A stretch of 64,000 nucleotides of DNA. Origin: Planctomycetota bacterium (GTDB lineage: Bacteria; Planctomycetota; Planctomycetia; Pirellulales; UBA1268). Positions 8,645 through 16,260 of the stretch are shown in pieces; within the stretch, counting starts at the first letter, position 1, and the number at the start of each line of letters is the position of its first letter. The notes beneath the pieces were generated by a model that ran no database searches, had not been told where the DNA came from, and was given only the letters and a program-made list of their open reading frames with translations. The stretch lies in the NCBI GenBank assembly GCA_016872555.1, contig VGZO01000021.1, positions 1-64,000 on the forward strand, read 5' to 3'. A program made the translations under genes and the position numbers.

Positions 8645-11600
8645 TCAAGCCAACTCGACGACCGCCGCGGAACGCATGAAGACCAGCGTCGTCGTCACGT
8701 GACGCTCGTCGATCGACAGCAGCCTGGCCACCGCATCGCGGTAGGCCTCGAGCTGCGGGGTGTAGAACGCTGTCTTGTCGGCGCGGATCCGCTGCCGCTC
8801 CGCCGGGGTCGCGCGCGCCGAATCGCCGATGCCGTCGAACTTGAAGTCGATCACCTCGGCGGCCACCGCCCGGCCGTCGCGGTGCCACTCCACGAGGCGG
8901 TCGACGATTCCCTGCACGAGGCCGTCGTCGACCGCCAGCGCGAAGCCGCGCTCGCGGCGCAGCACCGGAACGGCCGGACCGGGAGCGAGGCCGGTCCGCA
9001 CCAGCCGCTCCGGAAGGAGGGGGGCGGGTTCGGCGAGCAGCGCGGCGATCGCCGGGGCCGCGCACATCCGCCGGAAGTCGGCGCGGAGCGTGGCGACCTG
9101 ATCGGCCACCGCCGGGTGGTCGCGCGCGATGGTCGCCAGCGTGGCGTCGTCGGGGAGCGTTGCCGGCCAGCCGACCTGCTCGATCCAGGTGTGGAGCAGC
9201 GTGCCCACCGCACGGGCGGCGACCGAACCGGCATCGAGGAGCGCCCGCGCGGCCACGGCGCTGCCCCCTTCCTGCCCCGACGGCGTCCGCCAGGCCCTGC
9301 CGCGGCGCCGGCCCGTGGGCGGCAGCGGGGCGAGCCCCACCGGGCCGACGACGGCGCTGGCCGGCGCGGTGGCCGCCGTAGCCGTGGCCGTCGGGAGTCG
9401 GTCGTCGGCGGGATCGGTCCGGTGACCGACGGCGTAGAGGAGCGTGTCGGGGGTCGCGGCCGCGCCGGCCCCGAGTGTGGACCGGAGGATCCCGGCGATC
9501 GTCTGCGGTGCCGCTCCCGACCGCGGCCCCGCCGGCGCGATGATCACCTCGAGCGCCTGGATCGCACGCGTCATCCCCACGTAGAGCGTGCTGATCGATT
9601 CACGGAGCAGCGGGTGGGCGGCGCGCCTGTGGCAGTCGGGCCAGGGGGCGGGGAGCAGCGGTGCGACGTCGCCGTTGAGGCCGGTGAGCAGCCCGCGGAT
9701 CGGCGTTAGCGCCCGGCCGCGGACCACCGGACGATCGACCACGACCCGCGGATGGTGGGGTACGAGCTTCCGGTCGAGGTCGGTGAGGACGACGATGTCG
9801 AACTCGAGCCCTTTCGACTTGTGGATCGTCATCACCCGGATCGCCGCCGGCTCGGGGTCGGCGACGCGCTCGCTGCGGACGCGCGCCACGAACGGGGCGG
9901 TGCGCACCAGGCCCGCGCTGCCCCCATGGCGCACGTCGTGGTCGCGGGCCATGACGAGGAGCTGCTCGAGGCGCCGGCCGTCGCGGGCACCGGCGGCGGG
10001 CGTGAGGCGCGTGGCGAGGTCGCCAAGCACGGCCGCATGGCCGTCGTCGACGAGCCGGCGGCGCACCCGGTCGAGTGCGGCGAGAAACGCGGGCGACGGC
10101 TCACGGGCGACGGCGGCGGCGCCGTCGAGGGCCAAGTCGCCGGCCAGCACCGAGGCGCCGACGTGGAACCGGGCCACGGTGTCCGAGGGATGGTCGACGA
10201 GCGACAGCACCGAAAGGAGCAGCTCGACCGCGGGTGAGTCGGAGAGGGGCTGCCCCCCTTCGGCACTGGCCGCGATCCCGTCGCGGCGCAGCCGCGCGAT
10301 CACCTGCTCGGCGCCGGCGTTGGTGCGGACGAGCACGGCCACCGTCCGCCCCGGATTGGCCGTGGCGAGGTCGCGGGCGCGGTCGGCGGCGGCGCGGAAC
10401 AGGTCGGCGGCGGAGCCGTCGTCGGCCGGTGCGGTGCGCAGCCGCACCCAGCCGGCGAGGTCGCGGTTGCGCGCGGCGGCGACATGGGGATGGAACGACC
10501 GGTTCCACTCGGCGACCACCTCGGGCGCGTCGGCGAGCTGCGGGCAACCGGCCAACGCGCCGAACAGCGCGTTGACGGCTTCGAGGACCGCCGGGCTCGA
10601 TCGCCAGCTCTCGCGCAGCGACTGTTCCCGCAGCGGCACCGGACCGGCGGCGAAGAACCCGCCGAGGGCTTCGAACAGCGTCGCCTCGCCGCCGCGCCAA
10701 CCGTAGATCGCCTGCTTGGAGTCGCCGACCGCGAAGAACGTGCCGCCGGAGGTCGCCGTGTGCTCGGCGAGGCGCTCGAGGACGCGCCACTGCCCGAGCG
10801 ACGTGTCCTGGAACTCGTCGAGGAGCAGGTGCTTGGCGAACGGGATCCCGCGCCACCGCGCCGCGTCGAGCGTGCCGTCGGCGGCGGCGTCGCCGACGAG
10901 CCGCGTGACGTCGTCGAACGACACGACCCCGGTCCGGCGGACGAGGCCGTCGAGGGCGGTGGCGTGGCGGTCGAGCCACTCGCGCATCGCCCGCGTCTGC
11001 TCGACGATCCGGGCGATCACCGCCGTCCGGGTGACGGCGATCAGCACGCCATACGCCGCGACGACCTCGTCGGCGAGCGGCTTCTTGTAGTAGGTCGTCT
11101 CGCCGGCGACGAGCTTGGCGGCGATCCCGCTGCCGAGGAAGTCGCGAAACCGCCCGGCTTCGAAGGCTTCGAGGCTGGCCTCGTGTGCCGCGGCGATCTT
11201 CTTGTGCGAAAACGCCACCGTGCGGAGCGTAGCCACGGCCGCCGTGACATCGGCGGCGGCGGGGGCCGGTGGCACGGCGAGCGGCTCCCAGGCGGTCGCG
11301 TCGGCCTGGCGGTGGAGCGCGGCGAGGTCGGCGACGATCCCCCCGACCGCGTCTTCCAGGCCGCGCGTCGTGCCCCCTCCCGAGGCCTGGACGAGGAGCG
11401 TCGCCAGCGCCGCGGCGGTCGCCTCGCCGTCCTGGAGCGCGGCGTGGATCGCCCGGCGGCGCTGGCCCGCGACCTCCGCCTCGTTCCCCACGCCCCATCC
11501 CTCGGGCAGTCCGAGCTCGTACCGTGCCGCGTCGGCGGCGGAGACGAAGAACGCGTCGAGCGTGCCGATCGCCACCCGACCGAGGGCGCCGGTGAGGGTG

Positions 11601-11917
11601 GCGAGGATCCCGAGGAACGCCTCGGCGCCGAGCCCGGGGGCGCCGATGTCGCCCGCGAGGCGCGCGGTCGCGTCCGGCCGTGCCGGGTCGGCGGCGTCGG
11701 CGAGCCGGCGCAGGACGCGCGCCAGGATCTCGCCGGCCGCCTTCCGCGCGAACGTCGCGGCGAAGATCTCCTCGGGGGGTGTGCCGTCGGCGAGCAGGGC
11801 GATCAAGCGCGTGGTCAGGGCGTGGGTCTTCCCCGTGCCGGCACTGGCGCGGACGGCGACGAACCGGTCCGTGCCCGGGCCGTCGGAGGGACGCGGCGCG
11901 GCGCTGCCTGCGCTCAT
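8645..11917 (-). CDS. addA: AddA/RecB-like UvrD-family helicase-nuclease
   Basis: 1090 residues with superfamily 1 helicase motifs in order: Walker A ASAGTGKT (24-31), motif II LLLDEFQDTS (about 363), motif III GDSKQAIYGWRGGEA (about 398), motif V MTIHKSKGLEFD (about 695) and motif VI TLYVGMTRA (about 774). The C-terminal part holds a RecB-type nuclease domain, with GIVDRLVEWH and VIDFKFDG (about 1019) supplying acidic and lysine residues of the PD-(D/E)XK site. With the upstream partner it should process double-strand DNA ends for homologous recombination. Its ATG overlaps the TGA of the addB-like gene by four bases (11914-11917), so the two are co-translated. Symbol assigned by architecture and partnership; family-level identity is firmer than orthology. 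Confidence 0.85.
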   Translation of the reverse strand: MSAGSAAPRPSDGPGTDRFVAVRASAGTGKTHALTTRLIALLADGTPPEEIFAATFARKAAGEILARVLRRLADAADPARPDATARLAGDIGAPGLGAEAFLGILATLTGALGRVAIGTLDAFFVSAADAARYELGLPEGWGVGNEAEVAGQRRRAIHAALQDGEATAAALATLLVQASGGGTTRGLEDAVGGIVADLAALHRQADATAWEPLAVPPAPAAADVTAAVATLRTVAFSHKKIAAAHEASLEAFEAGRFRDFLGSGIAAKLVAGETTYYKKPLADEVVAAYGVLIAVTRTAVIARIVEQTRAMREWLDRHATALDGLVRRTGVVSFDDVTRLVGDAAADGTLDAARWRGIPFAKHLLLDEFQDTSLGQWRVLERLAEHTATSGGTFFAVGDSKQAIYGWRGGEATLFEALGGFFAAGPVPLREQSLRESWRSSPAVLEAVNALFGALAGCPQLADAPEVVAEWNRSFHPHVAAARNRDLAGWVRLRTAPADDGSAADLFRAAADRARDLATANPGRTVAVLVRTNAGAEQVIARLRRDGIAASAEGGQPLSDSPAVELLLSVLSLVDHPSDTVARFHVGASVLAGDLALDGAAAVAREPSPAFLAALDRVRRRLVDDGHAAVLGDLATRLTPAAGARDGRRLEQLLVMARDHDVRHGGSAGLVRTAPFVARVRSERVADPEPAAIRVMTIHKSKGLEFDIVVLTDLDRKLVPHHPRVVVDRPVVRGRALTPIRGLLTGLNGDVAPLLPAPWPDCHRRAAHPLLRESISTLYVGMTRAIQALEVIIAPAGPRSGAAPQTIAGILRSTLGAGAAATPDTLLYAVGHRTDPADDRLPTATATAATAPASAVVGPVGLAPLPPTGRRRGRAWRTPSGQEGGSAVAARALLDAGSVAARAVGTLLHTWIEQVGWPATLPDDATLATIARDHPAVADQVATLRADFRRMCAAPAIAALLAEPAPLLPERLVRTGLAPGPAVPVLRRERGFALAVDDGLVQGIVDRLVEWHRDGRAVAAEVIDFKFDGIGDSARATPAERQRIRADKTAFYTPQLEAYRDAVARLLSIDERHVTTTLVFMRSAAVVELA

Positions 11918-14900
11918 CCGGCACCCCCGTCGTCGTCATCGTCGCCGTCGTCGACGATCGCATCGGTCTGGCAGATCGCGTCGTACTCCGGGAACGACGC
12001 GGCACCGTCCGGATTCGGCGGCCAGTAGCGGCCGGCGCGGATGCCGCGGATCACCTCCGCGGCGGCCGCGAGCGCCGCTTCGTGCTCGGCGCGGGTCCAA
12101 TCGGCGACGACGACAGCGGTGTGTTCCGCACGGGCGGGGAGGTTGAAGAACCCGACCGCGATCGCCTCGGGAGACGCCGCGGCGAGGGCCGCGATTCCTG
12201 TCGCCCCGGCGAGGTGGCGGTAGAGGGGGAGTTGGAAGTCGATCCACGCGCCGCGCTTGCGGTGCACCCGGTCGGGCGGGCGCCCCTGGGCCGAGGTTTT
12301 GTAGTCGAGGATCTCCCAGCGGCCGGTGGCTGGGTGGTGGTCGATGCGGTCGATCCGGGCGACGATCGGCACCGCCGTGCCGTCGACGTCGAGCGTCCCG
12401 TGAACCTCGCTTTCGGTGGCCGCGATCCGCCATCCGGCGGCGGTTCGCCGCGCCTGCTCGACGGCGAAGGCCGTGAGCCGGCGCCGGGCGAGCGCGGCCT
12501 GGACCTCCACTGCCGGGAGGGCGGCGGGCCCGTAGCGCGAGGCGACGAGGTCGTCGAGGAGGCCGCCGAGAGCGGCGGCGAGCGCCTCGGGATCGGTCGA
12601 TGCCGCGAGCACCCGATCGGCGGCGAAGCGCTGGAGGCACTCGTGGAGCAGCGTGCCGAACTCGAGCGCACCGAGTTCGAGGGCGTCGTCGGTCACGGTC
12701 CGCAGGCCGACGACATGCCTGAGCCAGAACCGGTAGGGGCAGGCGACGTAGCTCCGCAGCGACGTCACGGCCAACTCCCGCGGCTTCGCTGCGGCCTCCG
12801 CGGCGGGCTCGGCGCCGGCGGTCTCCTGGGGAGCCAGCGCCAGGAAGGGGGCGAACGAGTCGGGATGCGGGATCGCGAGGCGCCCGGTCGCACCGGGGGA
12901 GGGTGCCGGCTGCGGCGGCGCCGGGCTGCAGATCCGCTGCACGGCGGCGACGAGCTCCGCTGCCGGGCGCCGGAAGAGGAGCCGGCTGGGGACGGCGGCG
13001 GCGCCGTCGACGTGGTGGCGCGGCACGATCACGAGCAGATCGCGGCGGCAGGTCGCCGCCAGCGCCAGGCTCCACGCGTCGCGGGCGGCGGTGCGGTTGG
13101 TGTCGGGGAGGCCGACGGCCTGCCGGAGCGGATCGGGGAGGAGCGGGTCGCGGCTCACGCCCCCGGGCAGGACTCCCTCGACGACGCTCGTGATCGCCAG
13201 CGCCGGGGCGTCGTCGAGCGCGACTTCGAGCCAGCCGACGATGGGCACCGCCTCGGGATCGGGAAGCGCGGGCACGAGCCGTCGCCCCCACCCCTCCAGG
13301 AGGACGTGGCCGAGACCGACCGGGCCGACCGCGGCGACCAGCTCGTCGGGGAGCGTCTCGATCTCGGCCAGCAATTCGCCGAGCGACTCGAGGGCGACGA
13401 CCACGGTCCGTTCCCCGGGGGCGTCGCGGTCGAGGATCCGGTCGCCGAGCGCCGCACCGACCACGCCGCGAATGGCCGCCGCCCAATCGAGGGCCCGCTG
13501 CCGGTCGCTGCTTCCGCGCCGGGCGCGCTTGCCGAGGGCGCGGGTGGCGGCGACCAGCTCCGCCAACCAGCCGTCGGCGGCGTCGAGGAGGGCGAGGAAC
13601 AGCCGCTCGGGGCTGGCGGCGGGATCGCGCGCTTCCGCGGCGGCCTCGGCGAGCAGCCGGCGGTCGATCGCGAGCGGGAGGTGGCGGTTGGCGATCTCGT
13701 CGGCGACGGCGGCGGGAAGCGCGATGCCGGTGCGCTCGGCGAGGAGCCGGGCGGCGTCGGGGCAGCGGAGGAGGCGGGCGAAGGGGGCGAAACCGCCATC
13801 CGCCAGCCAGCCGAGGATCGCCTCGAGCAGATGCCACGGCGTCGAGCGCTTGACCGTGCGGCCCCCCGCGGCCCGCCCGCTCAGGCCGACGCCGCGGAGC
13901 CGGTGCTCGAGCTCGGGAACGAGCGCCGAATCGGGGGCGGCGATCGTGATCTCGTCGGCGGCACGGCGCCCGCCGAGGCTTCGCAGCCAGTCGATGACGG
14001 CGTCGGCCTGACCGGCCGCGTCCTCGACGACGGCGATGGCGTCGAGCGGCAGCGCGATCGGCGCGGTGTCCCAGACGGCGGGCACGAGGCACCCGTAGTC
14101 GTCGAACGCGGCGGCGAACTCGGCGTCGGCCATCGTCGGCGGGGCGGCGACGAGGGCATCGCAGCCCGCCGGCAGGGCGGCGAGCAGATCGCGCTGGAGT
14201 GGGTCGAGATCGACCGTCGCCACGAGCACGATCCGGTGGTCGCAGCGGATCTCGCCGTTGCCGATCGCCTTCCGCCGCGCCGTCTGCCGGTCCCAGGCGT
14301 CGAGGCCCTTCAACCAGCCGAGGTACTCGGCTTCGAGCCGTGCCAGCGCCAGCCAGCGGTCGTCGTCGGCGAAGGCGGGGAGCTTCTCGGCCGCGGTCGC
14401 GGCGAACGACGCGAAGTCGAGACCGTGCGAGGCCAGCTCCCGGTGGAGGGCGACCATCCCCGCGCCGGCGTCGACGAGCCGATCGCCGGCCGGAGGCGTG
14501 TCGGCAGCGGTGCCGCCGAGGCCGGCCACGACGAGGTCGCGATCGCGCGGCGAGGCGGCGGCGATCGCGCCGGACCAGCAGAGCGTCTCGAGCAGCGTGT
14601 CGGTGAGCGGCTTGCCGGGCGCGTAGAGGCACTCGGGCAGATCGCCGGGCGTCGTGATCCGCGGCGGCACCAGCGCCAGGCCGCGTGCCGCCGTCGCGGC
14701 GACGAGCAGCTCGTTGAGCCGCAGCCCCGCCGCGCGCCCCGGGAGGACGACGAGCCAGCCGGAGAGGTCGGCGACCGGCGTGGCGCCGCCGTCGACGCTC
14801 GGATCGGCGCCCGCGCGGGCGAGCAGCCACTCGACCGCGGCGGCGAGGACGCCGGAGCCGACGTCGAGCCGGTGGAGCCGGCAGGGGGAGGGGGCTCGCG

Positions 14901-14964
14901 TTGTGGCGGCCGATGGGCTGCCAGCCGTGGCGGGGGCTGCGGGCGCGGCGGTCCGACGGGCCAT
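11914..14964 (-). CDS. addB: AddB-like PD-(D/E)XK nuclease subunit of an exonuclease complex
   Basis: 1016 residues. The N-terminal two thirds resemble the inactive helicase-like half of AddB-type proteins and lack a canonical Walker A. The C-terminal region has a RecB-like nuclease domain: SLRSYVACPYRFWLRHVVGL (about 732-751), FGTLLHECLQRF, ARIDRID and EILDYKT (about 882). The acidic and Lys residues of the PD-(D/E)XK core are visible. AddB proteins often carry an iron-sulfur cluster of four cysteines; only the CPYRFW cysteine is obvious here and a full set is not visible. It is first in a two-gene unit with the addA-like gene, with a 4-bp overlap. Repeat copy A lies just upstream of its start. 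The first 30 residues are Ala/Pro-rich. Confidence 0.8.
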   Translation of the reverse strand: MARRTAAPAAPATAGSPSAATTRAPSPCRLHRLDVGSGVLAAAVEWLLARAGADPSVDGGATPVADLSGWLVVLPGRAAGLRLNELLVAATAARGLALVPPRITTPGDLPECLYAPGKPLTDTLLETLCWSGAIAAASPRDRDLVVAGLGGTAADTPPAGDRLVDAGAGMVALHRELASHGLDFASFAATAAEKLPAFADDDRWLALARLEAEYLGWLKGLDAWDRQTARRKAIGNGEIRCDHRIVLVATVDLDPLQRDLLAALPAGCDALVAAPPTMADAEFAAAFDDYGCLVPAVWDTAPIALPLDAIAVVEDAAGQADAVIDWLRSLGGRRAADEITIAAPDSALVPELEHRLRGVGLSGRAAGGRTVKRSTPWHLLEAILGWLADGGFAPFARLLRCPDAARLLAERTGIALPAAVADEIANRHLPLAIDRRLLAEAAAEARDPAASPERLFLALLDAADGWLAELVAATRALGKRARRGSSDRQRALDWAAAIRGVVGAALGDRILDRDAPGERTVVVALESLGELLAEIETLPDELVAAVGPVGLGHVLLEGWGRRLVPALPDPEAVPIVGWLEVALDDAPALAITSVVEGVLPGGVSRDPLLPDPLRQAVGLPDTNRTAARDAWSLALAATCRRDLLVIVPRHHVDGAAAVPSRLLFRRPAAELVAAVQRICSPAPPQPAPSPGATGRLAIPHPDSFAPFLALAPQETAGAEPAAEAAAKPRELAVTSLRSYVACPYRFWLRHVVGLRTVTDDALELGALEFGTLLHECLQRFAADRVLAASTDPEALAAALGGLLDDLVASRYGPAALPAVEVQAALARRRLTAFAVEQARRTAAGWRIAATESEVHGTLDVDGTAVPIVARIDRIDHHPATGRWEILDYKTSAQGRPPDRVHRKRGAWIDFQLPLYRHLAGATGIAALAAASPEAIAVGFFNLPARAEHTAVVVADWTRAEHEAALAAAAEVIRGIRAGRYWPPNPDGAASFPEYDAICQTDAIVDDGDDDDDGGAG

Positions 14965-14998
14965 GGATCCTTCCAGGCGGGGGTGGACGGAAGTCTAG

Positions 14999-15117
14999 CA
15001 GCCCGTGGGAAAAGCGCCCGGCCGCCGGATGCGGCCGACGGCGACCGGGGAAACCCGCGGCGTTTCCCGCGGTCGCCAGAGTGGACACAGGCCGCGGACG
15101 GCTTTGTCCACGGACAG
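14999..15117 (+). repeat. Copy A of the 118-119 bp hairpin repeat
   Basis: Begins CAGCCCGTGGGAAAAG and ends GCTTTGTCCACGGACAG. The internal hairpins are CGGCCGCCGGATGCGGCCG, GGCGACCGGGGAAAC...GTTTCCCGCGGTCGCC and GTGGACACAGGCC...GGCTTTGTCCAC. The last stem carries a mismatch (ACACAG rather than ACAAAG), making A the most diverged copy. It lies between the 3' end of the aldo/keto reductase gene and the start of addB. Orientation is defined by copy D. Confidence 0.85.
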
Positions 15118-15137
15118 CGGGCAGCCGGATCGGCCGG

Positions 15138-16097
15138 TCAGCCGGGGAGCAGGGCCGTGATCGCGTCGCGCTCGGCGGAGGCCAGTGCGACGTCGGCCGC
15201 GGTGACGAGCTCGGCGAGCTGCCCGGGCCGCCGCGCGCCGACGATCGCCGCGGTCACCGCGCCGTGGCCGAGCACCCAGGCCAACGCCAGCGCGCCGACC
15301 GAGATCCCGCGGGCCGCGGCCAGCGGGCGGAGCCGCTCGACGAACGCCAGGTGCGCCGAGAACTGCGGCTCCTGGAACAGCGGGTTCTTCTCCTTGCGCC
15401 AGTCGTCGGCGGCGAGCGCCGCGAAGCGTGCGTGCGACCAGGCTCCCGTCAGCAGCCCCGAGGCCATCGGCGAATAGGCGAGGACGCCGACGCCGTGGGC
15501 AGAGCACCAGGGAAGGATCGTCGCCTCGATGTCGCGGCGCAGCAGCGAGTAGGGGGGCTGGAGCGACGTCACCGGCGCGATGGCGCTGGCCCGCTCGAGT
15601 TGGGCGACGCTGAAATTGCTGACGCCGATCCAGCGCACCTTGCCGTCGCGCACCAGCCGTGCGCACTCGGCCCAGCCCTCCTCTACCTCCTCGTCGGGCT
15701 CGGGCCAGTGGATCTGGTACAGATCGATGCAGTCGACGCCGAGCCGCCGCAGGCTCGCCTCGCACTCAACGCGGATGCTCGCCGCGGTGAGCCGCTTGCC
15801 GACCTCGCGCCGTTCGTTCCACACCCGGCCGCACTTCGTGAACAGCAGCGGCCGCCGCCCGGCGGGGAGCCCGGCGAGCGCCCGGGCGACGACCTCCTCG
15901 GAATGGCCGAGGCCGTAGACCGGGGCGGTGTCGATCCAGTTGAACCCCAGGTCGAGGGCCTCGTGGATCGCGGCGCTGCTGTCGCCGTCGTCCTGCCCGC
16001 CCCAGGCGAACGGCCAGCCGGGGCCGCCGATCGCCCAGCTTCCGAACCCGAGCGGCGTGATCAAGAGGTCCGAGTTGCCGAGGCGGCGCAGGTGCAT
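15138..16097 (-). CDS. Aldo/keto reductase
   Basis: 319 residues, the usual length for the family. It starts MHLRRLGNSDLLITPLGFGSW and keeps the AKR signature GFNWIDTAPVYGLGHSEEVV (Asp about 54 and Tyr about 59 of the catalytic tetrad), FTKCGRVW (Lys about 90) and LYQIHWPEPD (His about 131). The C-terminal IVGARRPGQL region matches the NADPH-binding end. It should reduce aldehydes or ketones, or oxidise sugars, with NADP(H) in the cytoplasm; the substrate cannot be read from sequence. It is divergently placed from the PQQ-dehydrogenase/cytochrome gene at 16261, and the 163-bp gap should hold both promoters (a TATCAT hexamer at 16190-16195 could be a -10). Confidence 0.85.
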   Translation of the reverse strand: MHLRRLGNSDLLITPLGFGSWAIGGPGWPFAWGGQDDGDSSAAIHEALDLGFNWIDTAPVYGLGHSEEVVARALAGLPAGRRPLLFTKCGRVWNERREVGKRLTAASIRVECEASLRRLGVDCIDLYQIHWPEPDEEVEEGWAECARLVRDGKVRWIGVSNFSVAQLERASAIAPVTSLQPPYSLLRRDIEATILPWCSAHGVGVLAYSPMASGLLTGAWSHARFAALAADDWRKEKNPLFQEPQFSAHLAFVERLRPLAAARGISVGALALAWVLGHGAVTAAIVGARRPGQLAELVTAADVALASAERDAITALLPG

Positions 16098-16260
16098 CGA
16101 TCGGGTTTTAGAGGATGGAGTGGCGGCGCCGTCACGCGCGGCGGTGGGTGGCCCCCGCAGTCGGCGGTGCCAGACGAAGGGAAAAGCGTCCTATCATGGT
16201 GCCGGGGCCGCGCGGCGTGTCGAGAGCGCCGCGTTCCCGTGCCGCCGCGCAAGAACGCCC

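Noticed and set aside
11680-15477. 1265-codon open frame antisense to the addAB genes
   Set aside because: Low-complexity Arg/Gly/Ala translation spanning two well-supported genes and repeat copy A; a shadow frame.
15928-16260. Upstream extension of the PQQ/cytochrome gene
   Set aside because: The in-frame extension overlaps the divergent aldo/keto reductase start and is Arg/Pro-rich; the signal peptide begins at 16261.
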